A stretch of 15,175 nt of DNA from JANNRR01 sp031401675 (GTDB lineage: Bacteria; Pseudomonadota; Alphaproteobacteria; Rhodobacterales; Rhodobacteraceae). A model generated the notes under the pieces. The model had not been told where the DNA came from. It did no database searches and saw nothing but the letters and a program-made list of their open reading frames with translations. The stretch is taken from assembly GCA_031401675.1 (NCBI GenBank), contig JANNRR010000185.1, positions 1 to 15,175 of the forward strand, read 5' to 3'. Position numbers and translations under genes: made by a program. Shown here in pieces: positions 1 through 6,623 of this stretch. The first letter of the stretch is position 1. Each line of letters begins with the position of its first letter.

Positions 1-130
1 ACACCCTCATCATCGAGAACCATCCCCGCGCCGAAACGCAAAAACAAATCCCTAGAAGGCACGATATGCAAACAGTCTGATCCATCGAACCAAACCAAAC
101 CGCCCACATATCTCTTCAAGATAACAACAG

Positions 131-142
131 TTTCAAAGAGCA
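131..142 (-). promoter_or_regulatory. boxA-like antitermination element
   Basis: The minus strand reads TGCTCTTTGAAA, matching the bacterial boxA consensus TGCTCTTTGACA at 11 of 12 positions. BoxA in rRNA leaders binds the NusB/NusE (S10) complex to prevent premature termination. Its position about 130 nt downstream of the predicted rrn start site fits that role. Confidence 0.6.
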
Positions 143-156
143 AGAGGCAAAAACCA

Positions 157-184
157 GAAGGACCGCTGTTCCTTACAGCGCTTC
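157..184 (-). other. Stem-loop in the rRNA leader
   Basis: Arms CGCTGT (164-169) and ACAGCG (175-180) form a perfect 6-bp stem with a 5-nt loop. Outer arms GAAG (157-160) and CTTC (181-184) extend it across a small bulge. It lies immediately upstream of the boxA-like element on the minus strand. It may be a leader structure or processing stem; no U-tract follows, so it is not an intrinsic terminator. Confidence 0.4.
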
Positions 185-278
185 CGCCCGCCAGAGCCTC
201 GTCGTTTTTTCGTTTGCGTCAGGGCCTTGCAACCCCGTCTGCATCCCGTCGCAGCACCTGTCCGCTTCGGTAGCCGGG

Positions 279-307
279 TATTTACGAAGCCGCGCCTCTG
301 ACCGCAA
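279..307 (-). promoter_or_regulatory. Probable rRNA operon promoter
   Basis: On the minus strand TTGCGG (-35, 307-302) is followed after exactly 17 nt by TAAATA (-10, 284-279). The -10 lacks the usual final T, as many alphaproteobacterial promoters do. Upstream (about 308-365) are short A and T tracts that could act as an UP element. Predicted start is near 272. Confidence 0.5.
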
Positions 308-344
308 GGGGTTTCTGCAAACCCATGACAGTTTTTTCACAGTC

Positions 345-376
345 CTGGAAAACTGCTCAAAATCTGGGGCTTGAGC
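345..376 (-). terminator. Possible weak terminator after msrQ
   Basis: Arms GCTCAA (355-360) and TTGAGC (371-376) form a 6-bp stem with a 10-nt loop. On the minus strand it is followed two bases later by a TTTT tract. It lies 37 bp beyond the msrQ stop codon. The stem is short and not GC-rich, so termination would be inefficient. The same tract could instead be part of the upstream region of the rRNA promoter. Confidence 0.3.
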
Positions 377-412
377 CGCCGGTCACCACCACAGGCAGCC
401 CATCCGTCCGGC

Positions 413-1024
413 TCAGGCCATTGCCCGTTGTCGTTGCCAGACGACGCGCACGGCCAGAAGCAGCCCCACACCAACGCAGTACAGAACCGGCTCCAGCGGC
501 CAGGCCTTGACCACCATCATGTAGTGCACCGCCCCGGCCGCCACCGCCAGATAGGTCAACTGATGCAGCCGCTGCCAGGCCGCCGCCCCCAGCCGCCGCA
601 CCGACGCATTGTTCGACGTGATCGCCAGCGGGATCAGCGCGACAAAGCCCAGCATGCCGATGGTGATATAGGGCCGCTTCAAGAGGTCGGCCCAGATTTC
701 GCCCCAGCGCAACTGGATATCAAGCACCAGCCAGACCAGGAGGTGCAGCAGGATGAAAAAGAATGCCGTCACCCCCAGCGCCCGGCGGAACCGGATCAGG
801 CTGACACCGGTCGACTTGCGCAGCGGCGTCACCAAGAGCCCGGCCACCAGCAGTTGCAGCCCGGTCTTGCCCACCGCCCATTCCAGACCCTTGACCGGAT
901 CGACCCCCAGTCCGCCGGTCAGGCCGCGCCAGACCAGCCAGGCGGCATAGGCTAGACCGATCAGATAGATCGGCCACGCCGGCACCTTGCGCAGCCGCTG
1001 ATTGATGTCCTGAGCGATGGTCAT
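413..1024 (-). CDS. msrQ: MsrQ, haem-binding membrane subunit of the MsrPQ methionine sulfoxide reductase
   Basis: MsrQ is a b-type-haem (and FMN) inner-membrane protein that passes electrons to periplasmic MsrP, which reduces methionine sulfoxide in envelope proteins. The 203-aa product is almost all membrane: hydrophobic stretches lie near residues 17-33, 55-66, 82-102, 120-135, 155-172 and 178-194. Candidate haem ligands are His94, His154 and His167, in the pattern of the ferric-reductase-like transmembrane (YedZ) family. An upstream in-frame start at 1087 would add 21 residues that overlap msrP and do not resemble the family. The ATG at 1024, just 7 bp after the msrP stop, is therefore chosen. 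The msrP-msrQ order and spacing indicate one operon read leftward. The length is normal for the family. Confidence 0.94.
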   Translation of the reverse strand: MTIAQDINQRLRKVPAWPIYLIGLAYAAWLVWRGLTGGLGVDPVKGLEWAVGKTGLQLLVAGLLVTPLRKSTGVSLIRFRRALGVTAFFFILLHLLVWLVLDIQLRWGEIWADLLKRPYITIGMLGFVALIPLAITSNNASVRRLGAAAWQRLHQLTYLAVAAGAVHYMMVVKAWPLEPVLYCVGVGLLLAVRVVWQRQRAMA

Positions 1025-1031
1025 CGGGCCC

Positions 1032-1943
1032 TCAGAACAACGCCGCCAGGTCCATGCCGGCATACAGGCCCGCGACCTGATCGCCATAGCCGTTGAACAT
1101 CAGCGTATCCTGGCGCTTGGCAAACAGCCCGCCGCCAATCCGCCGCTCGGACGCCTGGCTCCAGCGCGGATGGTCCACTGTCGGGTTGACGTTGGAGTAG
1201 AAACCATATTCCCGCGGGTTCTGGATGTTCCAGGTGGTCGGGGGCTCGACGTCGGTCAGGCTGATCCGCACCACCGCTTTGATCGATTTGAACCCGTATT
1301 TCCACGGCACCACCAGCCGCAGCGGCGCGCCGTTCTGGTTCGGCAGGGCCCCGCCATACAGCCCGGTCGCCATCAGCGTCAGCGGGTGCATCGCCTCGTC
1401 CAGCCGCAGTCCCTCGACATAGGGCCAATCCAGACCGGCGCTTTGCTGCCCCGGCATTTCCTCGGGCCGCAACAGGGTCTCGAACGCCACATATTTCGCT
1501 TCGGGCTTCACCCCGACCTTTTTCAACAGCGCCCCCAGCTCGAACCCCTGCCACGGCACCACCATCGACCAGGCCTCGACGCAGCGAAACCGGTAGATGC
1601 GCTCCTCGACCGTCAGGCCCGCCATCAGATCGGCTAGCGCATAGTCGCCCGGCTTCTCGACCATGCCGTCCACCTTTACGGTCCAGGGGTCGGTGGTCAG
1701 CGCACCGGCATAGGCCGCCGGATCTTCCTTGCCGAAACCGAACTCGTAATAATTGTTGTAGCCAGAGATTTCTTCCAGCGTGTTCGGCTCGGCATCTGTG
1801 GAATAGATGCTGGCCGCCCGCGCTCCGCTTGCGGCAAACGCCAGTGCACCAGCCCCGGCTGCGATCAGCTGCCGACGATTGAGGAACAGGGACTTCGGGG
1901 TCACATCCGACCACGTCAGATCGGAAACAGTTCGGCGGTTCAT
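1032..1943 (-). CDS. msrP: MsrP, periplasmic molybdopterin catalytic subunit of methionine sulfoxide reductase
   Basis: MsrP reduces free and protein-bound methionine sulfoxide in the periplasm using a molybdopterin cofactor and electrons from MsrQ. The 303-aa protein starts with a twin-arginine signal: RR at 23-24 in FLNRRQLIAAG, a hydrophobic core, and a likely cleavage after ARA at 43. Tat export suits a cofactor folded in the cytoplasm. The sulfite-oxidase-like domain follows. Cys121, in YRFRCVEAWSMVVPW, is the expected Mo ligand, and PTTWNIQNPREYGFYSNVNP is a familiar family stretch. The ATG at 1943 is chosen because CAGGAG lies 7 nt upstream; the open frame runs further to 2039, but that extension has no sensible signal sequence. 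The gene is divergent from the FAS1 genes and leads the msrPQ operon. Confidence 0.95.
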   Translation of the reverse strand: MNRRTVSDLTWSDVTPKSLFLNRRQLIAAGAGALAFAASGARAASIYSTDAEPNTLEEISGYNNYYEFGFGKEDPAAYAGALTTDPWTVKVDGMVEKPGDYALADLMAGLTVEERIYRFRCVEAWSMVVPWQGFELGALLKKVGVKPEAKYVAFETLLRPEEMPGQQSAGLDWPYVEGLRLDEAMHPLTLMATGLYGGALPNQNGAPLRLVVPWKYGFKSIKAVVRISLTDVEPPTTWNIQNPREYGFYSNVNPTVDHPRWSQASERRIGGGLFAKRQDTLMFNGYGDQVAGLYAGMDLAALF

Positions 1944-2252
1944 GGTCAGGCTCCTGTGGACTACGCCCGCAGTCGTAGCTGCAAACCGGTTGAAATGAAA
2001 AACAACTCGGCTCACATTGCTGTTCACGTACTGTAACAAAGCCGCCAGTGCCCGGCGTTACACCAGTTCGGGTCACAAATCCTCACTCTGCATCACTGAT
2101 TCTTGAGTGGATCGCCGATCGTGGCGCGGCTTAGTGCGCCGGACCGGACAGGCAAGTCCGTTCACGCGATTGTAGCCGTCATCCGTTGCCGCGCATGGCC
2201 CGTAATCAGCCCGTTGCCGAATACCGGCATCGATCAAACGGGAGTGACTCCA
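1944..2252. promoter_or_regulatory. Divergent intergenic region between msrP and the first FAS1 gene
   Basis: This 309-bp stretch holds no convincing gene. It must carry the promoters for msrPQ (leftward) and the FAS1 block (rightward). The clearest structure is an inverted pair TGTAAC (2032-2037) and GTTACA (2057-2062), 19 bp apart. A short open frame from 2103 runs into the FAS1 gene but looks like non-coding sequence. I could not pick a confident -35/-10 pair on either strand. Confidence 0.5.
2032..2062. promoter_or_regulatory. Inverted repeat upstream of msrPQ, possible operator
   Basis: TGTAAC (2032-2037) and GTTACA (2057-2062) are perfect inverted copies with a 19-bp spacer, about 90-120 bp upstream of the msrP start. 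The half-site separation of 25 bp centre to centre is compatible with a dimeric regulator on one DNA face. In enterobacteria msrPQ is controlled by a two-component system (HprSR); whether anything similar applies here is not shown. Confidence 0.3.
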
Positions 2253-2738
2253 ATGATCCGCAGAACCTTTCTGGCTCTGACAACTGCTGCAACCTTGTTG
2301 GCCGCACCGGCCTTTGCTGAAAGCCATGTCATGGATATCGTCGATACCGCCGTTGCCGCCGGCAGCTTCAATACGCTGGCCGCCGCACTGACCGCCGCCG
2401 GTCTGGTCGAAACGCTGAAGGGCGAAGGCCCGTTCACCGTCTTTGCCCCGACCGACGCCGCCTTTGCCGCGCTGCCCGCCGGCACGGTCGAGGACCTGCT
2501 GAAGCCGGAAAACAAGGACAAGCTGGTCGCAATCCTGACCTACCATGTGGTTGCGGGCAAGGTCATGTCGACCGACCTGACCGAAGGCATGAAGGCTGCC
2601 ACCGTTCAGGGTGGTGAAGTGACCATCACGCTTGACGGCGGGGCCAAGGTGAACGGCGCGGTCGTCTCGTCAGCCGACATCGCAGCCTCGAACGGCGTGA
2701 TCCATGTGATCGACGCGGTCATCCTGCCGCCGATGTGA
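2253..2738 (+). CDS. Secreted fasciclin (FAS1) domain protein
   Basis: A single-domain FAS1 protein of 161 aa. FAS1 domains are extracellular adhesion-type modules; bacterial single-domain versions are exported and their exact role is mostly unknown. Residues 1-22 form a signal peptide ending AFA before Glu23. Arg3-Arg4 in MIRRTFLAL also loosely fits a Tat motif. The domain spans about 27-160, with the H1-type motif FTVFAPTDAAFAALP (61-75), a central YHV (97-99), and the H2-type ending NGVIHVIDAVILP (147-159). The ATG at 2253 is chosen for its upstream GGGAGTG and because a signal peptide follows it; the frame is open from 2103. It is followed by a paralogue on the same strand, evidently a tandem duplication. 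Confidence 0.93.
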   Translation: MIRRTFLALTTAATLLAAPAFAESHVMDIVDTAVAAGSFNTLAAALTAAGLVETLKGEGPFTVFAPTDAAFAALPAGTVEDLLKPENKDKLVAILTYHVVAGKVMSTDLTEGMKAATVQGGEVTITLDGGAKVNGAVVSSADIAASNGVIHVIDAVILPPM

Positions 2739-2740
2739 TC

Positions 2741-2783
2741 GGGTCGTTCTGACCCGTGTTGGGGCAGGCCCGGCCTGCCCCAA
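2741..2783 (+). terminator. Double hairpin between the two FAS1 genes
   Basis: Two stem-loops follow the first FAS1 stop codon. The first is GGGTC (2741-2745) with GACCC (2751-2755). The second is a strong perfect 10-bp stem, TTGGGGCAGG (2759-2768) with CCTGCCCCAA (2774-2783), around a 5-nt loop. No U-tract follows. It may be a partial terminator or a 3'-end stabilising structure that makes the two FAS1 genes unequally expressed. Confidence 0.5.
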
Positions 2784-2818
2784 TCAACCTGCACAATCAG
2801 AAAATAGGGAAGTAAACC

Positions 2819-3313
2819 ATGAACCGTCGAACCATCCTGCGGCTTGCCACAGGCCTTGGCCTTGCGGCTGCACTGGCTGCCTGTGCCCCGATGACGCCTA
2901 AATCCCCCGATATTGTCGATATCGCTGCCGGCAACCCGGACTTCTCGACCCTGGTCGCCGCCATTTCTGCTGCCGGTCTGGTCGAAACGTTGAAAGGTGA
3001 CGGCCCCTTCACCGTCTTTGCCCCGACCAACGCCGCCTTTGCCGCTCTGCCGGCCGGCACGGTGGAAAGCCTGCTGCTGCCGGAAAACAAGGACAGGCTG
3101 GCGGCGATCCTGACCTATCACGTCGTCCCCGGTGCCGTGACCTCGGATCAGCTTGCCGGCCAGCGGCTGGATGTTGCAACGGTGAACGGCCAGACCGTCC
3201 ATATCAACGGCACCAACGGCGTAAAGGTGAACAAATCCACCGTCACCACTGCCGACATCATTGCATCGAACGGCGTGATCCACGTCATCGACCGGGTTCT
3301 GCTGCCAAAATGA
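2819..3313 (+). CDS. Fasciclin (FAS1) domain lipoprotein
   Basis: A 164-aa paralogue of the preceding gene. The N-terminus has a lipobox, LAAC, with Cys22 as the predicted lipidated residue and Ala at +2, so it should be anchored in the membrane, probably the outer one. MNRRTILRL could also allow Tat targeting. The FAS1 domain covers about 31-163: FTVFAPTNAAFAALP (64-78), YHVVPG (100-105) and the C-terminal NGVIHVIDRVLLP. The stretch AAGLVETLKG(E/D)GPFTVFAPT is nearly identical in both paralogues, also at DNA level, which supports a recent tandem duplication. A GGGAAG ribosome binding site lies about 6 nt upstream. The pair may be one transcription unit broken by the hairpins at 2741-2783. 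Confidence 0.93.
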   Translation: MNRRTILRLATGLGLAAALAACAPMTPKSPDIVDIAAGNPDFSTLVAAISAAGLVETLKGDGPFTVFAPTNAAFAALPAGTVESLLLPENKDRLAAILTYHVVPGAVTSDQLAGQRLDVATVNGQTVHINGTNGVKVNKSTVTTADIIASNGVIHVIDRVLLPK

Positions 3314-3321
3314 CCCTGAAT

Positions 3322-3348
3322 GGCAGGGGGTGCGACCCGCCCCTTGCC
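3322..3348 (+). terminator. Hairpin after the second FAS1 gene, probable terminator
   Basis: GGCAGGGGG (3322-3330) pairs with CCCCTTGCC (3340-3348), a 9-bp stem with one G-U pair and a 9-nt loop. It starts 9 bp after the FAS1 lipoprotein stop codon. There is no U-tract, so termination is plausible but unproven. If active, it separates the FAS1 genes from the caspase-like operon. Confidence 0.4.
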
Positions 3349-3389
3349 AACGGTTCCGCCCACGCCGGGACCGGTACGGAATCCGGACT

Positions 3390-3417
3390 TTGTTATTGCT
3401 CCGGCAGGCAGTATCCT
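3390..3417 (+). promoter_or_regulatory. Candidate promoter of the caspase-like operon
   Basis: TTGTTA (3390-3395) and TATCCT (3412-3417) are separated by 16 nt, each matching the sigma-70 hexamers at 4 of 6 bases. It lies 51 bp upstream of the ATG at 3469 and downstream of the hairpin at 3322-3348. Confidence 0.35.
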
Positions 3418-3468
3418 CTGACCAGAAGTCGCGGCTGTATTCGCCCGAACCGGCCAAGGGGTCTTTTG

Positions 3469-4992
3469 ATGCGCGCTATTCTGACTCTGGGACTGTTTTT
3501 GCTGGCAACCCTGTCGCCGCTGGCCGCCCTGGCCGCCGAACGGGTAGCGCTGGTGATCGGCATGGGGGCCTACAGCAGCGTCCCCGCCCTGAAAAACACC
3601 ACCAACGACGCCAACGCCCTGTCCGAAGCCCTGACCGGCATCGGCTTCGACGTGACCACCCTGATCGACATTCCGCAACAGGCGCTGGTGGAAGAAATGG
3701 CAAGCTTTGCCTTCCGCGCCGAAACCGCCGATCTTGCCCTGATCTATTTTGCCGGACACGGAGTCGAACTGCAGGGCCGCAACTTCCTGATCCCGGTCGA
3801 TGCCGCGGTTGCTTCCAACCGCGATCTTCTGCGCTATTCGGTATCGCTCGACGACATGCTGGCCGCCGTCGATGGCGCGCGGAAAATGCGGATCGTGATC
3901 CTCGACAGTTGTCGCGACAACCCCTTCGGCGATTTCGTCGATGCCTCGGTCGAGTTGGCTACGACCGAAACCGCTACCCCCGGCACCGATACCGGCACCC
4001 GTGGCCGCGGCGGCCTGGCCCCCGCCACTCCCGACCGCGGGACGCTGGTCGCGTTCGCCGCCAAGGACGGTCAGGTGGCGCTGGACGGCAAGGGCGACAA
4101 CAGCCCGTTTGCGACGGCGCTGGTCAAGAACCTGACCGAGCCGGGGCTGGAAATCGGCCTCGCCTTTCGCAAGGTCCGCGATCAGGTGATGGCCGAAACC
4201 GGCAACCGGCAGGAACCGTTTACCTATGGCTCGCTGCCGGGCACCTACTTCCACATGGCGGGCTCGCCGGAAGAGCTTGCCGTCAATCAGGTCGAGGATC
4301 GCGCCGCTGCCTGGTCGGATCTGCGCCCGGAACAGGCCGACCTGCTGAAAGTGCTGGCCGAAAGCGGCGACACCCGCTCGATGCTGGGGCTGGCCTACAT
4401 GCGGCTGAACCCGGCCGATAGCGCGTTCGACCCGGTCGGTGCCGCCGACTACTTCACCAGAGCCGCGGCCAGTGGCTCGCCCGAGGCGCAGTTCGAACTG
4501 GCCAAGCTCTATGAAGGCGGCATCGGCGTGCCGCAGGATACTGCCCGGGCGCTGGAACTGTACCGCGCCTCGGCCGATCAGGAATTTGCCGACGCGATCA
4601 ACGACCTCGGCTTTCTGACCTATCAGGGCGCGCTTGGTCTGGTCGCCGACCCCGCCGCTGCCCTGATCTTCTTCGAACGTGCCGCCGACCTGAAACACCC
4701 CGAGGCCATGTACAACTATGCCGCCCTGATCGACGATGGCGCGGTGGCTGGCAAAGGCCCCGACGATGCAGCCGGGTATCTGTATCAGGCGCTGCGCTCG
4801 GGCAGCAAAGCGGTGCTGACCGTCCTCACTGAGAACCCGGACAGCTTCAAGATCGAGACGCGCAAGGCGCTGCAGGTCCGGCTGGCCGACGTCAGCTTCT
4901 ATGCCGGAACCATCGACGGTGATTTCGGCCCCGGCACCCTGCGCAGCATCCGAACCGCCTACGGGCTGACCGACGGCGCGGTTGCGCCATGA
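3469..4992 (+). CDS. Secreted caspase-like (peptidase C14) protein with Sel1-like repeats
   Basis: A 507-aa predicted cysteine peptidase of the bacterial caspase-like group (C14). Residues 1-23 form a Sec signal peptide ending ALA. The caspase fold covers about 24-265: the start RVALVIGMGAYSSVPAL, catalytic His97 in YFAGHGVEL, and catalytic Cys148 in VILDSCRDNPF. A Thr/Gly/Pro-rich stretch (163-190) sits between the p20- and p10-like parts, where maturation cleavage could occur. Three Sel1/TPR-like helical repeats follow (about 298-446), for example EAQFELAKLYEGGIGV. A short C-terminal piece, GTIDGDFGPGTLRSI (480-494), resembles the peptidoglycan-binding motif. The ATG at 3469 is chosen over 3310 because AAGGGG lies 7 nt upstream and the signal peptide begins there. 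The stop overlaps the next gene's start by 4 bp. Bacterial C14 enzymes that have been studied often cut after Arg or Lys; specificity here is unknown. Confidence 0.93.
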   Translation: MRAILTLGLFLLATLSPLAALAAERVALVIGMGAYSSVPALKNTTNDANALSEALTGIGFDVTTLIDIPQQALVEEMASFAFRAETADLALIYFAGHGVELQGRNFLIPVDAAVASNRDLLRYSVSLDDMLAAVDGARKMRIVILDSCRDNPFGDFVDASVELATTETATPGTDTGTRGRGGLAPATPDRGTLVAFAAKDGQVALDGKGDNSPFATALVKNLTEPGLEIGLAFRKVRDQVMAETGNRQEPFTYGSLPGTYFHMAGSPEELAVNQVEDRAAAWSDLRPEQADLLKVLAESGDTRSMLGLAYMRLNPADSAFDPVGAADYFTRAAASGSPEAQFELAKLYEGGIGVPQDTARALELYRASADQEFADAINDLGFLTYQGALGLVADPAAALIFFERAADLKHPEAMYNYAALIDDGAVAGKGPDDAAGYLYQALRSGSKAVLTVLTENPDSFKIETRKALQVRLADVSFYAGTIDGDFGPGTLRSIRTAYGLTDGAVAP

Positions 4993-5795
4993 TGCCCCGC
5001 ACCTTGCCCCTCCGCCGCAGCCTTCGCGCCCTGTCGCGCCGAACCGTCCCGGCGCTTGCGATCCTTGCCCTGCTCAAAGCCTGTTCGGTCGCACCGGTGC
5101 CCGGTCTGGCTGGGCTGGCGCGGACCCGCGCCGGTGTGCCAAATGCCAGGGTCCAGATTCAAAGCTGCCAGGATGCATTTGCGACGCTGGAACTGTCCGG
5201 CTTTTCCTCGCCCGCCTTCGAGGACGCGCTGGCAGCTGCCCCCGACTGCGACCCCGACAACCCCCGCCCGGTGCGCACGGCGGGCAGTACCCCGGACTTG
5301 CAATCGCCTGACCTTACCGCCCCGAATGCCGGTGCCAATGCCGGCAGCTCGCTGCTGACCGGGGCCGCCGGTCTGATCCTGGTCGGGATCACCCGTGGCC
5401 GCGATGCCTGCCAGCTGTTGCCCGAGGCCTACCGTGTCGGTTGCCTTGGTGTCGTGCTGCGCGGCGTCGCCGAGGACCTGCCGCAAGGCGAAGACTTCGT
5501 GGCGGTGCGGTCGGTCCTGCAAACCGCCACCGCCGATCTTGACGGCATCCTGCAACAGAACCTCGATCCGGCCGCCGCCCCCCGGCAAGTGACCGGCGCA
5601 GGCAAACCGCTGCCACCGGTGCGCGCCGTCACCCGCCAATCGCAGGCCCGCGCCGCCGCGTTGGCCGAACAGGTGATCGCCGAAGCTGCCACAACCCTGC
5701 TGCGGTCATCGGGCACCGCAGCCCAGCGCCGGTTGCCCTATCAGCAGATCGCCGCCGCCATCGACTCGACCAAGGTGCTGTTCCGGTCCGGCTGA
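4989..5795 (+). CDS. Unrecognised exported protein, partner A of the caspase-like peptidase
   Basis: I do not recognise this 268-aa protein as a known family. Its start overlaps the peptidase stop (ATGATG containing TGA), implying translational coupling. The N-terminus is basic, then hydrophobic (20-33), consistent with export. Cys32 in LLKAC is only a poor lipobox. Pro/Ala-rich sequence precedes a conserved core at 141-152, C-x3-P-x2-Y-x3-C-L, whose two cysteines could form a disulfide in the periplasm. The C-terminus (228-268) has LLRSS, RRLPYQQIAAAIDS and ends KVLFRSG. The same core and tail recur in the next gene, so the two are diverged paralogues. Role is unknown; close coupling suggests a substrate, inhibitor or binding partner of the peptidase, which is inference. 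Confidence 0.85.
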   Translation: MMPRTLPLRRSLRALSRRTVPALAILALLKACSVAPVPGLAGLARTRAGVPNARVQIQSCQDAFATLELSGFSSPAFEDALAAAPDCDPDNPRPVRTAGSTPDLQSPDLTAPNAGANAGSSLLTGAAGLILVGITRGRDACQLLPEAYRVGCLGVVLRGVAEDLPQGEDFVAVRSVLQTATADLDGILQQNLDPAAAPRQVTGAGKPLPPVRAVTRQSQARAAALAEQVIAEAATTLLRSSGTAAQRRLPYQQIAAAIDSTKVLFRSG

Positions 5796-5868
5796 CCTGC
5801 ATCCATACTGTTCCAACTGCCGGACCTGCCGGGCCGCGATCGCCATTTCAAACCGCAAGGGGTGCCAA

Positions 5869-6597
5869 GTGACTGGCAAGCGTCGACTTTCAAGGCTGCT
5901 GGCCGGCCTGCTGCAAGCCATGGCCGTACTGCTGTGGGTTCTGCCAATGCCGTCCGGTGCCCTGCCCGCCCTGCGCCCGTTTGCCAGCCAGCCACCGCCG
6001 GACTGGCTGCAGCTGCAGCTGCCCGGCGCGCAGCCCGACGTTTTCGGTGGCCTTCTTCTGCCGGTTCAATCGACAGGTGGCCCCGGCCCGAAGATTGGCG
6101 GCAGCAGCAGGGACGACTACGGCGAAGCCGGGCCAATGGCCATTTCCAGATCAGCCACCGCCGAAATCATCGACCGGCTCGTCGCGGCCCGGACCTTCTG
6201 TTCCTATATCCCATGGGAATATCACATCGACTGCCTGCGCTACTACTTCGGCCAGATCGCGCTGTCGCTGCCCGGAACCGGCGACTATGCCGCCGTCCGT
6301 GATGCGCTGGCCTCTGCCAACCTGCGGCTCGAACGGGTGGTCAACCGCTACATGGACCCGGCAGGCACCCTGATCGTGCCGCGCCTCCGCTCGAAACCCG
6401 ACGCGCCGCGCATTGGCCCCCTGACGCCGATTCTTGCGCAGAACCGCACCGCCGCCAACCGTGCCGCCGCGACCGTGATCGACGAAACCACAACGATCCT
6501 GTTGCGATCCTCCAGCGGCTCGGAACGGCGGCAAATCGCCTTTCAGCAGATCGCCACCGCCCTCGACTCCAGCAAGGTACTTCTCCGCTCTGCCTGA
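5869..6597 (+). CDS. Unrecognised exported protein, partner B, paralogue of partner A
   Basis: A 242-aa protein of no family I recognise. It starts with GTG, supported by AAGGGG 6 nt upstream. A signal peptide is clear: KRR at 4-6, a hydrophobic core at 9-25, and a likely cleavage after SGA or ALP near 31-33. The shared core is CSYIPWEYHIDCL (111-123), followed by a helical stretch with LP...DYAAVRDAL and YMDPA (161-165). Partner A has NLDPA at the corresponding place. The tail repeats LLRSS (211-215), RRQIAFQQIATALDS and the ending KVLLRSA. The two Arg-Ser points are 27 residues apart in both paralogues. The gene lies 73 bp after partner A on the same strand, probably in the same operon, and ends 26 bp from the convergent clpB stop. 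Confidence 0.85.
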   Translation: MTGKRRLSRLLAGLLQAMAVLLWVLPMPSGALPALRPFASQPPPDWLQLQLPGAQPDVFGGLLLPVQSTGGPGPKIGGSSRDDYGEAGPMAISRSATAEIIDRLVAARTFCSYIPWEYHIDCLRYYFGQIALSLPGTGDYAAVRDALASANLRLERVVNRYMDPAGTLIVPRLRSKPDAPRIGPLTPILAQNRTAANRAAATVIDETTTILLRSSSGSERRQIAFQQIATALDSSKVLLRSA

Positions 6598-6623
6598 GGC
6601 GAAGCGGAACCGCAATCACCCGC

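Larger units (their letters stand above)
1..272 (-). other. Leader of an rRNA operon lying off the left edge (minus strand)
   Basis: No protein gene is visible here. Read on the minus strand, the stretch resembles the transcribed leader of a Rhodobacteraceae rRNA operon. It contains a boxA-like element, a stem-loop upstream of it, and then a stretch (about 121 down to 90) reading GAAGAGATATGTGGGCGG that I recall as typical of rRNA leaders and spacers in this family. A promoter-like sequence lies just upstream at 279-307. The 16S gene itself would start beyond position 1 and is not in the window. The assignment rests on recalled sequence resemblance and the element order, not on an alignment. 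It could also be another stable-RNA leader. Confidence 0.55.

Noticed and set aside
2103..2252. N-terminal extension of the first FAS1 protein
   Set aside because: The extra 50 residues would bury a good signal peptide, and the ATG at 2253 has its own GGGAGTG.
3148..4698. 516-aa minus-strand open frame antisense to the caspase-like gene
   Set aside because: Gly/Gln/Val-rich low-complexity translation with no domain, opposite a clear peptidase with intact catalytic motifs.
5082..5088. Lipobox at Cys32 of partner A
   Set aside because: Lys at the -2 position (LLKAC) is a poor lipobox; export is likely but lipidation is not supported.
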